Assembly: GCA_038109305.1 (NCBI GenBank)
Contig: JAYNIR010000002.1
Location: 192,431 to 256,430 of the forward strand
Direction: 5' to 3'
Source of the DNA: UBA1479 sp038109305
GTDB taxonomy: Bacteria; Pseudomonadota; Alphaproteobacteria; Rhodospirillales; Casp-alpha2
Length of the DNA: 64,000 bases
Part shown: in pieces, positions 25,681-34,289 of the stretch
How positions within the stretch are numbered: position 1 is the first letter of the stretch
How the letters are laid out: every line of letters starts with the position of its first letter
Made by a program: the position numbers and the translations under genes
Notes under the pieces: model-generated
Seen by the model: only the letters and a program-made list of their open reading frames with translations
Database searches by the model: none
Told to the model about the DNA's origin: nothing

Positions 25681-26595
25681 ATGCTGCGCCCCCTGTCCAT
25701 CCTGTACGTGACCCTGGCCACCGCCCTATTGATCGGCGCGGCGGCCGCCGCCAAGGCCGAAGAAGTGAAGCTTAAACACGGCAGGCTGACGTTGAATGCC
25801 GAGCTCGACATGGCCGCCGGTAAGGCGCTCTCCCAGGGCGTGGTGATGATCATCCACGGTACCCTCGCCCACAACGCCATGGACACGCTTGCCAACCTTC
25901 GCAGCGTCCTGAAGGAACGGGGCTTCAACACGCTGGCCGTCAACCTGTCCCTCGCCGTCGATGATCGGCACGGCATGTATGACTGCAAGATCGCGCACAA
26001 ACACAAGCATACGGATGCGCTGGACGAAATCGGCGTCTGGCTCGACTGGTTGAAGTCCAAGGGCGCGGGCCCGGTGATGCTGTTCGGCCATTCGCGCGGC
26101 GGCAATCAGGTGACCCGTTTTACGGTTGAACGCGGCCATCAGCTGATTAACCGGCTGGCGCTGCTGGCGCCGGCGACGGACGATCCGGCGCGGGCCGCTG
26201 CCGGGTTTGAACGGCAGCACAAACAACCACTCGCCGAAGTCCTGGGCAAGGCCGAGGCCATGGCCATGGCCGGCAAGGGTGCCGACATGATGGCCAAGAC
26301 CGGGCTGCTATATTGCCCCGACGCGGTCGCGACCGCCGACAGCTTCATTTCCTATTACGCGCCGGACCCCCGCCGGGATACGCCGTCGCTCATCGGCAAG
26401 GTCGAGGTGCCGGTGCTGATCATGGCAGGGTCCGCCGACACGGTCGTCCCCGACCTGCCGCAAAAGATGAAAGGTAAGGCCGACGGCAAGCGGGTCTTGT
26501 TCAAGGTCGTCGACGGCGCTGACCACTTCTTCCTCGACCTGTTCGCCGAGGACGTGGGCGACGCCATGAAAAGCTTCCACGCCGCCGGGAGCTGA
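25681..26595 (+). CDS. Exported alpha/beta hydrolase
   Basis: 304 aa with a signal peptide ending AAAAAKAEE. The alpha/beta-hydrolase fold is shown by VVMIIHGTLAHN (oxyanion loop), the nucleophile elbow LFGHSRGGNQ, the acid in MAGSADTVVP and the His in VDGADHFF. Such periplasmic proteins are usually esterases. It has its own 5' gap of about 95 bp after the ABC permease gene, so transcription may be independent. Substrate unknown. Confidence 0.8.
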   Translation: MLRPLSILYVTLATALLIGAAAAAKAEEVKLKHGRLTLNAELDMAAGKALSQGVVMIIHGTLAHNAMDTLANLRSVLKERGFNTLAVNLSLAVDDRHGMYDCKIAHKHKHTDALDEIGVWLDWLKSKGAGPVMLFGHSRGGNQVTRFTVERGHQLINRLALLAPATDDPARAAAGFERQHKQPLAEVLGKAEAMAMAGKGADMMAKTGLLYCPDAVATADSFISYYAPDPRRDTPSLIGKVEVPVLIMAGSADTVVPDLPQKMKGKADGKRVLFKVVDGADHFFLDLFAEDVGDAMKSFHAAGS

Positions 26596-26652
26596 CGGGC
26601 GAAAACCAACCGGCGAAAACCGGCCGGCCCGCCCGTCTTCGCCGCACCCGAT

Positions 26653-27493
26653 TTAGTGGGACATCACCACCGGTACGGTCTGGTGGCCCAGGATGAGGTT
26701 GGTCACCCCGCCGAGGATCAATTCCGACCAACGGGCGTGGCCGCAGGCGCCCATGACGATCAAATCCGCCTGCATTTCCACCGCCCGGGACAACAGAATA
26801 TCGGCGGCTTCCAGGTCCGCCGACGTGACGTGATCGGCCTCGACCTTGACGCCGTGACGCGCCAGGTGCGCGGCGACGTCCACCGCCGGGGCCGGCCAGT
26901 CGTGGGACAGTTCGCCCGGATTGACGACCAGGGCGCTGACCGCGCCGGCGTTTTGCAGGATCGGCAACGCATCGTGCACGGCGCCAGCGGCAACCGGGCC
27001 GCCGTCCCAAGCGATCAGAATGCAGCGGCAGGGAAAATCGCCCGCGTATCCGAACGGCAGAACCAGCACCAGCCGCGCGGCGGATAGGATCAGGCTGTTC
27101 GGCATGTCGCGGTCGCCCGGGAACAGGCGCATGTCCGGGTCCGACTGACTGACGACCACCAGGTCGGCATACCCGCCCTGGGCCGCCAACGCCTTTTGCC
27201 GCGTGCCTTTTTGTTCACGCCATTCGGCGCTAAGCGTCGAAAATTCCGCCTGCACCGTTTCGAAGATTTCCTTTCGCCCGCCTGGCGGCTTCCTTGGCGG
27301 CGCGGTACTGGGCGTCCAGCACCTCGGGACTATGGGTCGCCTCGGCATACATGGGGATCAGGTCCAGGTTGGGCTCGGCGAACAAGGCGGTCATATGCGC
27401 GCCATGGGCTTCGGCCAAGCGGCCGGCGGCGTGGATCCGCTGGATCGCATCGCCGTCGTTGTCGGCCTCTACAAGAATGTCCTTCAAGCTCAT
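26653..27493 (-). pseudogene. Tandem universal stress protein (UspA), frameshifted
   Basis: ATG 27491-27493, with a good SD, opens MSLKDILVEADNDGDAIQR, a Usp domain start. The frame must shift by one base at about 27268-27274, where GCGAAAGGAAATC carries an extra base, to continue into EIFETVQAEFSTLSAEWREQ and a complete second Usp domain ending GGVTNLILGHQTVPVVMSH, with the ATP-binding-type GACGHARWSE. Reconstructed length is about 280 aa, a normal two-domain UspA. A single-base insertion is the only lesion, so either recent inactivation or an assembly error is possible. Confidence 0.75.
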
Positions 27494-27697
27494 CGACTGT
27501 CTCCTTTAAGGGCCCGTTACCCTCATTCAACGCCGATCCGGGCATGGCCGCCATGGCGTGGGTCACCCGGGGGTCAACCGGGGCAAATTCTAGAAACCAC
27601 CATTGCCTCGGGGCATAAGGCTGGCCCAAACTGCGCCCTCGTCCCACGCCTACCCAAGCGGCCACCCACGCCCAACCCGCCTTTAAGGATCACGACC

Positions 27698-29089
27698 ATG
27701 TCCCAGTCATCGCCCGTCCCCGGCAATTCCCCCGCCAGCCGCGACATCGCCTATCACGTCCACGGCTATACCAATCTGAAAAAACACGAAGAAGTCGGCC
27801 CGCAGATCATCAGCCGCGGGCGTGGCGTTTACGTTTATGACGACGCGGGCAAGGAATACATCGAAGGGCTGGCGGGCCTGTGGGCGGTGTCGTTGGGATT
27901 TTCCGAAGACCGCCTGGTCGAAGCGGCCAGGAAGGAAATGACGAAGCTGCCCAATTACCACGGCTTCGCCCACAAAACGCCCGACGTGACCATCGACCTT
28001 GCGGAAAAAATTCTGGCGATCGCGCCGGTGCCGATGTCGAAGGTGCTGTTCGCCAATTCGGGGTCGGAAGCCATCGACCTGGCGGTTAAGCTGATCTGGT
28101 ACGTCAACAACGCCCGCGGCCGGCCGCAAAAGAAAAAACTCATCTCGCGCATCAAGGGCTATCACGGCGTCACCGTCGCGGGGGCGAGCCTGACCGGCCT
28201 GCCTCACCTGCACGGCGATTTCGATCTGCCCATCGCTGGCATCCTGCACACGGATTGCCCGCATCATTACCGCTTCGCCGATGACGGCGAGGGCGAGGAA
28301 ACCTTCGCCACGCGCTGCGCCGACAATCTGGAAAAACTGATTTTGGACGAAGGGCCGGAATCGGTCGCCGCGTTTTTCGCCGAACCGGTACTAGGCGCCG
28401 GCGGCGTCATCGTGCCGCCCAAGACCTATTACGAAAAAATCCAGCAGGTTTTGAAAAAATACGACGTCATGCTGCTGGCGGACGAAGTCATTTGCGGTTT
28501 CGGGCGCACGGGTAACATGTGGGGCACCACCACCATGGGAATGAAGCCCGACATGCTGACCATAGCGAAGGCGCTGACGTCCGGCTACATCCCCATGTCG
28601 GCGCTGATGATATCCGAGGAAATTTATCGGGACCTGGTAAAGCAGAGTAAGACCTGGGGCGTATTCGGCCACGGGTCGACCTATGCCGGGCATCCGGTGG
28701 CCGCTGCGGTCGGGCTGGAAACCCTCGCGATTTACGAAGAAACCGACATCGTCGGTCATGTGCGCGGCGTCGCGCCCACGCTGCAGGACGGGCTCCGAAA
28801 ATTCAAAGATCATCCGCTGGTCGGCGAAGTGCGCGGCATCGGCCTGATCGGCGCGGTCGAACTGGTTCAGAATAAAAAAACCAAGGCGCCGTTCGACAAG
28901 AAGCTCGTCGTCGGCGGCAAGTGCCAGGCGTTCTGTAACGACGAAGGATTGATCCTTCGGGCACTCGGCGATTCGCTGGCTTTCTGCCCGCCGCTGATCG
29001 CGACAAACGCGGAAATCGAAGAAATTCTGGCCCGCTTCGGACGCGCGCTCGACCAGACGGAACGCTGGCTCGAGGCGCAGGCGGAATAA
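27698..29089 (+). CDS. Class III (omega) aminotransferase
   Basis: 463-aa PLP-dependent class III aminotransferase. Seen: the cofactor phosphate-binding NSGSEAIDLAVKL, the aspartate motif LLADEVICGFGRTG, and the PLP lysine in LTIAKALTSGYIP. Close in layout to omega-amino acid:pyruvate and putrescine aminotransferases. ATG 27698 was chosen because sequence upstream of it is not family-like. The enzyme could feed diamine or amino acid carbon into central metabolism; the amino donor cannot be set by eye. Confidence 0.9.
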   Translation: MSQSSPVPGNSPASRDIAYHVHGYTNLKKHEEVGPQIISRGRGVYVYDDAGKEYIEGLAGLWAVSLGFSEDRLVEAARKEMTKLPNYHGFAHKTPDVTIDLAEKILAIAPVPMSKVLFANSGSEAIDLAVKLIWYVNNARGRPQKKKLISRIKGYHGVTVAGASLTGLPHLHGDFDLPIAGILHTDCPHHYRFADDGEGEETFATRCADNLEKLILDEGPESVAAFFAEPVLGAGGVIVPPKTYYEKIQQVLKKYDVMLLADEVICGFGRTGNMWGTTTMGMKPDMLTIAKALTSGYIPMSALMISEEIYRDLVKQSKTWGVFGHGSTYAGHPVAAAVGLETLAIYEETDIVGHVRGVAPTLQDGLRKFKDHPLVGEVRGIGLIGAVELVQNKKTKAPFDKKLVVGGKCQAFCNDEGLILRALGDSLAFCPPLIATNAEIEEILARFGRALDQTERWLEAQAE

Positions 29090-29183
29090 CCCCACCGCGC
29101 CGTCCGGCTGGACAGGTTTACCGCTCCGTATATAGACTCGGTCGCCCGCGACGTTTGAACAACCGGACTTTGGAGCCGATCCC

Positions 29184-29741
29184 GTGTACGCCGACAACAC
29201 ATTGACCCCCCGCGAAGCCGTGCGCCTGTGCGCGCTGGGCACGCTTGCGGGCGGACCGATGAGTTACCGCGAACTGGCGGAAGACGTGCGTCATTTTACC
29301 AGCCATATCCTGGGGCCGTCGCTGGACGTCATGGGGACGTCGATCGAATTGTTGAAGGTCGAGGGACTGGTTTCCGCCGACGGCGACACGGGCCGCAACG
29401 CCGACGCCCGCCTAACCATCACCGACGACGGGCGGACGGAACTGCAAACCCTGCTGACCGCCCGCATCCGCGCGCAAAGCAACGACATGAACAAATTGAT
29501 CATGGCGTTGAAGTTCCGTTTTCTGCACCTGCTCGACACCGACGACCAGTTGGACCAACTGGACCTGTTGCTTGAGGCGGCGGAAGGTGAAATCGCCCGG
29601 CTGGAAAGCCTGCAGACTCAGCACGGCCCCGATCCGTCGTTGTTGGGCGACTGGCTGGAACACGACATCGATGCGCTGACCCAACGCATCGGATGGCTTA
29701 AATACATGGCGGAAAAAATCGAAGCCGCGGGCGGCGATTAG
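29184..29741 (+). CDS. PadR-like winged-helix transcriptional regulator
   Basis: 185 aa. The N-terminal 85 residues look like a winged helix (EAVRLCALGTLAGGPMSYRE, a DNA-binding region around LKVEGLVSAD, and a wing with LTITDDGRTEL), with a PadR-type order. The C-terminal half is helical, with acidic coils, as in PadR-s2 proteins. GTG start at 29184. It lies 94 bp after the aminotransferase gene and may regulate it or itself. Assignment to PadR versus another winged-helix family is moderate. Confidence 0.55.
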   Translation: MYADNTLTPREAVRLCALGTLAGGPMSYRELAEDVRHFTSHILGPSLDVMGTSIELLKVEGLVSADGDTGRNADARLTITDDGRTELQTLLTARIRAQSNDMNKLIMALKFRFLHLLDTDDQLDQLDLLLEAAEGEIARLESLQTQHGPDPSLLGDWLEHDIDALTQRIGWLKYMAEKIEAAGGD

Positions 29742-29782
29742 TATCTCTAAAAATTTTGCGCGGACGGCGCAGTGACCGGAAT

Positions 29783-30286
29783 TTACCGGCGTCCCTCGGG
29801 CAGCCTGTCCATCATCGGCGCGAGCACGGCCATGATCGCCAGGCCGTAGTCGCCGCCGTCGCCGTCGAGGCGGTTTTCGATCACTTGGGTCATCGCATCG
29901 AGGCATTGGCGCAAGGGGGCCATGTCGCCCTCGGCAAGGGTATCGATGTTTTCGATGCGGCGGCAAAGGATGCTCCCGATCTCGGACATCAGGCCGTATC
30001 CGAAACTGCCGCCTTGGCCCTTGATGTCATGAGACAAGCGGTAGAAGTCCTGAAGCTACGTGGAAGGCTCGCCCGCCGCTGGATCAAGGTTATCGATCAG
30101 ACCCGCGAGACCCCGTAGATCGTTTTCGACCCATTCAAAGTAACTGGCCGTCATCTTGCAGACGACTTCTTCGGCGGGTTCGATCCGCTCCTGATCTTCG
30201 GCGTTCAGCCCGTCGTCCATACCGTTGTCTTCCCCATCCTCCCCGAACGCATTCGCGTAGTCTTCGGTATCGCTTTTGGGCCCCAT
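29783..30286 (-). pseudogene. Hpt (histidine phosphotransfer) domain protein with in-frame TAG
   Basis: 167-codon frame from ATG 30286, broken by TAG at 30056-30058. The acidic N-terminal 60 residues precede a region ending in GEPST; after the TAG comes LQDFYRLSHDIKGQGGSFGY, which carries the Hpt phospho-acceptor His (SHDIKGQGG), then a helical bundle to 29783. Without the part after TAG the phosphorylation site is lost. Start, frame and spacing are otherwise normal, so this is one nonsense change, perhaps CAG to TAG. A standalone receiver is encoded 755 bp away at 31041. Confidence 0.65.
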
Positions 30287-30436
30287 GGGTGTTTAACATC
30301 CCGAGGCTGTAACGCCATACCCTCCCCCTCCCCAAGGGTCGGACGCGACAACTAGCCGGGCTTATCCGGTGAAGCAAGCATGCGTTCGCATAGCATCATA
30401 TGATGGCCGCCGCGGCGGCAAGCCACCACCGTAGGG

Positions 30437-30874
30437 TCAGATCAGGCCGAGCCCACGAAGTTCGTCCGCCATGTCGGGCGGCAATTCGCCCAAATGCCGG
30501 TCCTGACCGCTGAGGTCGGCGGGGGCGTCGGCCACCTGGAAGTACCGCCATCCCTGAAACGGGCGAAACGCGCGCGGCTTGACCGGGACGATTTCCGGAT
30601 CCAGCACCAGACCGCAGGCCGGCAGGCCCTGCCCGTTGACCGTTTCGACCAGATCAATCAGCCTTTGCCGGCAACGGATGGCCCGCTTGATCACCCAATA
30701 GATTGATCCGCCGTCCAGCAGTTCGTCTTTCCGCTTTGGCCACATCCGGGTGATGTGCATTAGGTCGGGCAACTGGCCCTGGCGGATCCGCCCGGCGATG
30801 CGATTTTGCTGGACTTCCGCCAAGTGCTCGATGGACTCGATGCCGACGGACAGCTTGATCAAATTCAACGTCAT
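30437..30874 (-). CDS. DUF1489 family protein
   Basis: 145-aa cytosolic protein of the DUF1489 family, nearly confined to alphaproteobacteria. Seen: an N-terminal LIKLSVGIESIEHLAEVQ, the central MWPKRKDELLDGGSIYWVIK (a conserved block) and CGLVLDPEIVPVKPRAFRPF. No catalytic residues are recognised and no function is known to me. Monocistronic-looking; its start is not shared with a neighbour. Confidence 0.82.
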   Translation of the reverse strand: MTLNLIKLSVGIESIEHLAEVQQNRIAGRIRQGQLPDLMHITRMWPKRKDELLDGGSIYWVIKRAIRCRQRLIDLVETVNGQGLPACGLVLDPEIVPVKPRAFRPFQGWRYFQVADAPADLSGQDRHLGELPPDMADELRGLGLI

Positions 30875-31040
30875 GGAAAATCAAAGGGTCGTTGCTCAAG
30901 GGCTTTTCATGCCGGGCGCGGCGCGCCCGATCCACCCACGAACCATATCAGGATTCAGCTGGCGAAAAACCCGAACCCAGCCAAAGTTACCCACAACTTG
31001 TGCCCAACCGTGCGGGGCCGCTTGCGGGACTGGTATCCCC

Positions 31041-31544
31041 TCACCTTGTCGGGAACCAGGCCGTCGCCGTAGTCGTGGAACTGCCTGCGCTGGTCCAGAC
31101 CGGGGGGCGCATCTGGCGGCGGCGGTCGGGACCGTAAAATTTCTCGGTCTTCACGAACGCCTTAGGTTTTTCGATAATCGTGCGGTAACGCTGGGCGATC
31201 ATCTGGGTCGATACGGGTTTCGCCAAAAATTCGTTGATGCCCCAATCGCGGGCGGCGGCGATCAGATCGTGCTCCAGCGCGCCGTAAACCATGATCACCA
31301 GCGTTTCCAGCGGAAGCGGCGTTTCGCCCGCGCGGACCATTCGGGTCAATTCAACTCCTACCACCGGCGACATCTTGTTGTCGAGGATCAGCAGGTCCAA
31401 TTGTTTTTCTTGAAACAACGCTAGCGCTTCCTCGCCGTTGGAAACGGTGTCGAAATCGGCGGCGTTCAGTTCGTTCAGCATCGTCCCGATCAACTTGCGC
31501 ATGGGCGCATAGTCTTCGGCAACGAGTACCGTCAAATCAGTCAA
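31041..31544 (-). CDS. CheY-like single-domain response regulator
   Basis: 167 aa. Receiver domain with phosphoacceptor pocket VLVAEDYAPMR, phosphorylation Asp in LLILDNKMSPVVG, and the conserved Lys in NEFLAKPVS; the usual Thr/Ser switch region VIMVYGALEHD has Tyr-Gly. It lacks an output domain. The tail FYGPDRRRQMRPP is typical of alphaproteobacterial receivers with GPDRR tails. At a six-base G-run (31102-31107) the tail may have shifted frame: the alternative frame reads PGLDQRRQFHDYGDGLVPDK and on. Possible partner of the broken Hpt protein at 29783. Confidence 0.8.
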   Translation of the reverse strand: MTDLTVLVAEDYAPMRKLIGTMLNELNAADFDTVSNGEEALALFQEKQLDLLILDNKMSPVVGVELTRMVRAGETPLPLETLVIMVYGALEHDLIAAARDWGINEFLAKPVSTQMIAQRYRTIIEKPKAFVKTEKFYGPDRRRQMRPPVWTSAGSSTTTATAWFPTR

Positions 31545-31645
31545 GTCAATGCTTTGCGCGGCCGCGGGCGCTCTCCTTCCCGTTGGCGCGGCCAGTCCGG
31601 TGACCGGACCCCACCGTCAACCCTGCCCTCAAGCCTTATTGTTAT

Positions 31646-32440
31646 TTACTTGCGATGCCAGGATGGCTTGCGCTTTTCAAGAAACGCGGCAAGTCCTTCG
31701 CGACCTTCGTTGGACGCCCTGATACGGGCGATATGTCCGGCGGTCTGCGCCATCAGGGCTTCGTCCCGCGCGCGACCGTCGACATACCGAACCAGATTTT
31801 TAACCTCTGCCATGGCGCGGGGGCCATTTTCCAGCAGCATCGAGGCGAATTCCCGCGCCCGGTCCATCACGTCGTCGTTTTCCACGACTTCGGTGACCAG
31901 GCCGACCTCGAGCGCCCGCGCGGCGTCGATTTTTTCGCCAGTGATCATATACCGGCTGGCCTGCCGAGTGCCCATGGCGGCAAGCACATAGGGCCCGACC
32001 GCAGCCGGGATGATGCCGAGTTTGACTTCGGTCAAAGCGAATTTGGCGTTTGTTCCGGCGACCGCGATGTCGCAGGCCGCGACCAGCCCTACGCCGCCGC
32101 CGTATGCCGGACCGTTGACGGCAGCGATGGTCGGCTTGCGCAGATTGGCGAGCGTAAACATTAATCCGGCCAGAGATTTGGCGTCTTCCAGGTTGCCGTC
32201 GTGGTCCTTATCGGCCATGCGGCGCATCCATTTGACGTCTGCGCCGGCGCAAAACGACGCGCCCGCGCCGGTCAGGATGACCACGCGGACGACCTGATCC
32301 TGGCCTAAAACCTGGAGTTCGCGGGTAAGTCGGCTGATCACCTCGTCATCGAGGGCATTGTGCAGTTCGGGCCGGTTCAGGTTGACCGTGGCAACAGCCC
32401 CCTGGATGTCAGTGATGATCGCCGCGCTTGTGGTAATCAT
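31646..32440 (-). CDS. Enoyl-CoA hydratase/isomerase family protein
   Basis: 264-aa crotonase-fold enzyme. The oxyanion hole is in GAGASFCAGADVKWM and GPAYGGGVGLVAACD, and a candidate catalytic Glu in LTEVKLGIIPA. By layout it resembles methylglutaconyl-CoA hydratase of leucine degradation, but other short enoyl-CoA hydratases look alike. It sits 105 bp after a seven-gene minus-strand catabolic run headed by a MerR regulator and may belong to the same regulon. Confidence 0.87.
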   Translation of the reverse strand: MITTSAAIITDIQGAVATVNLNRPELHNALDDEVISRLTRELQVLGQDQVVRVVILTGAGASFCAGADVKWMRRMADKDHDGNLEDAKSLAGLMFTLANLRKPTIAAVNGPAYGGGVGLVAACDIAVAGTNAKFALTEVKLGIIPAAVGPYVLAAMGTRQASRYMITGEKIDAARALEVGLVTEVVENDDVMDRAREFASMLLENGPRAMAEVKNLVRYVDGRARDEALMAQTAGHIARIRASNEGREGLAAFLEKRKPSWHRK

Positions 32441-32545
32441 TCGTCTCTCTCCGGAACAGATGTAATATACCCCCCATTCGCGTACCCGTCATGTGCCGCG
32501 AGTCACATTCGATAAATTTTAATTATTTCAACGTGATGGACAGTT

Positions 32546-32947
32546 TTAGTCTTTCTTCGGCCGGTCGGCGGTCGGGTGCCCGGCGTTGCGCCACCCGGCG
32601 AAACCGCCGCGCAGGCTGGCAACTGGCTCAAGCCCCATATCCTGCAGCGCCTTGGTCGCGAGCACGGCGCGCCAATTCGATTGGCAATAGAACACGAACT
32701 TCTTGCCCGACGCGAAGACGTCCTTGTGATAGGGGCTTTCCGGATCGACCCAGAATTCAAGCATCCCGCGCGGCGCGTGAAAGGCGCCAGGGATCATGCC
32801 TTCGCGTTCCAGTTCGCGAACGTCGCGAATATCGATGAATTGAACGGTTTCGTCCTCAAGCAACTTGACGGCGTCGTCGGGGGAAATGGTTTCGATTTCC
32901 TGCTCCGCCTCGGCGATCAGCTGCTTGACATTTTTCTTAAGCTTCAC
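32546..32947 (-). CDS. Rhodanese-domain protein
   Basis: 133 aa. Single rhodanese domain with the N-terminal VKLLEDETVQFIDIRDVREL (CH2A-like), a putative active-site loop FYCQSNWRAVLA with Cys followed five residues later by Ala/Arg context, and a C-terminal LRGGFAGWRNAGHP typical of rhodaneses. It may carry persulfide sulfur. GTG start at 32945-32947 overlaps the preceding stop (GTGA) and is preceded by GGGAGG, so it is translationally coupled to the isomerase gene. Last gene of the run. Confidence 0.85.
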   Translation of the reverse strand: MKLKKNVKQLIAEAEQEIETISPDDAVKLLEDETVQFIDIRDVRELEREGMIPGAFHAPRGMLEFWVDPESPYHKDVFASGKKFVFYCQSNWRAVLATKALQDMGLEPVASLRGGFAGWRNAGHPTADRPKKD

Positions 32948-33570
32948 GCCGATCCTCCCTTCTTTCCCAGGAACCGCTCGATTTGCCACATCCGGTCGGA
33001 ACCGAAAAACGCCTCGCCCTCGATCAGGAAATAGGGCGAGCCGAACACGCCTTCGTCGAGCGCCTTTTGCGTCCAGTCGTTGACCCGCTGCTTAACATCG
33101 TCGCGAGTGATCGCTTCCTGCAGCCCCTTGCCGTCGATGCCCATTTCTTCCGCGATATAAACAATCTCCTGCACGTCGGTAATATCGCTGCCCTTGCCGA
33201 AGTAATGGTGATAGCAGGCCTTGGCAAACGGCACCGCCTTGGCCAGATCGTGATTTTCCAGCCAATAGAACGCGCGGGCGGCGGCCAGCGTCGAAATCGG
33301 AAACGGTTCGGGCCAGGTGAATGGCACGCCCATCATCTTAGCCGTCCGGGGCACGTCATAACGCATGTAATCGCCCTTAAGTTCGATAGATGCGTTGGGT
33401 ACGTTGCCGGTTTCCTTGAAGATCACGCCCAGCATGATCGGATGCCAGTGGACCCGGCGTCCGTATTTTTCGCCGACCTGGTCAATCTTCTGCGCCGCCA
33501 GGTAACCGTAGGGTGATGAAAAATCGAAATAGAATTCGATGGTTCCGTCAGGGTCTCTGCTGTCCGTCAT
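32944..33570 (-). CDS. 2-hydroxychromene-2-carboxylate isomerase family protein (DsbA-fold)
   Basis: 208 aa of the kappa-class GST/HCCA isomerase family. The N-terminal FYFDFSSPYGYLAAQKID carries the Ser position that replaces the DsbA Cys, and the C-terminal GVFGSPYFLIEGEAFFGSDR is the conserved cis-Pro and substrate region. In naphthalene degradation the family isomerises HCCA using glutathione. Here the operon context suggests CoA-ester catabolism instead, so the reaction is uncertain. Confidence 0.87.
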   Translation of the reverse strand: MTDSRDPDGTIEFYFDFSSPYGYLAAQKIDQVGEKYGRRVHWHPIMLGVIFKETGNVPNASIELKGDYMRYDVPRTAKMMGVPFTWPEPFPISTLAAARAFYWLENHDLAKAVPFAKACYHHYFGKGSDITDVQEIVYIAEEMGIDGKGLQEAITRDDVKQRVNDWTQKALDEGVFGSPYFLIEGEAFFGSDRMWQIERFLGKKGGSA

Positions 33571-33601
33571 GACTTGCCTTACGAAAAATGAGGCAACGCC
33601 T

Positions 33602-34288
33602 CTACCAGGGAATTTCCCGCCCGTCGTATGAAAAGAGCCGTCCGCTCTCGGCCATGCCGGCGCCGCCCAGCACCTTGCGGATGCCGGTAACGCTGGTCTT
33701 GGCGTTGATCGCCGCCTGCGGCCCGCCCATGTCGGTCTGCACCCAGCCGGGATGCAGCAGGATCACCTTGACGCCTTGGTCGCGGACTTCTTCGGCGAAC
33801 ACGTGCATGGCCATGTTCACCGCCGCCTTCGACGTCCGATATGCATACGATGCCGAATTTGGCGACGATTGCTCGATCGACGATAACACTGAAGAAATGG
33901 TCGCGATCATTTTGCCGTTGCTTGCCGCCACATGCGGTAAAAACGCGACCGACACCTTTACCGGCGCCAACGTGTTGACGCGAAGTGCTTGTTCCCAGTC
34001 GGCATAGTCGACGTCTTGATGGCTCGGGTTTCGGTCGCCATAGACGCCCGCGTTGTTGATCAAAAGGTCGATGGCCGTGCCTTTCAGTTTACCGGCCAGC
34101 CGGTCGACCTGCCGATGATCGGTCACGTCGAGGCCGTACACCTGAATGTCCCCCTTCATGGTCGCGAGGTCGCCCGGCGACAGGGGATTGCGGCAGGTGG
34201 CGATCACGGCCCAGCCGTCCGCCACGTGCTGGCGGGTCAGTTCGAGCCCGATGCCTCGGTTTGCCCCGGTGATGAATATCGTCGGCAT
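33602..34288 (-). CDS. Short-chain dehydrogenase/reductase
   Basis: 228-aa SDR. Cofactor motif IFITGANRGIGLELTRQ, NNAG in LLINNAGVYGD, active-site Ser in ISSVLSSIE and the YxxxK motif in YAYRTSKAAVNM. Start ATG 34286-34288, one base after the thiolase stop, so it is read from the same transcript. Substrate unknown; it could reduce or oxidise a hydroxy-acyl intermediate. Confidence 0.9.
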   Translation of the reverse strand: MPTIFITGANRGIGLELTRQHVADGWAVIATCRNPLSPGDLATMKGDIQVYGLDVTDHRQVDRLAGKLKGTAIDLLINNAGVYGDRNPSHQDVDYADWEQALRVNTLAPVKVSVAFLPHVAASNGKMIATISSVLSSIEQSSPNSASYAYRTSKAAVNMAMHVFAEEVRDQGVKVILLHPGWVQTDMGGPQAAINAKTSVTGIRKVLGGAGMAESGRLFSYDGREIPW

Positions 34289-34289
34289 G

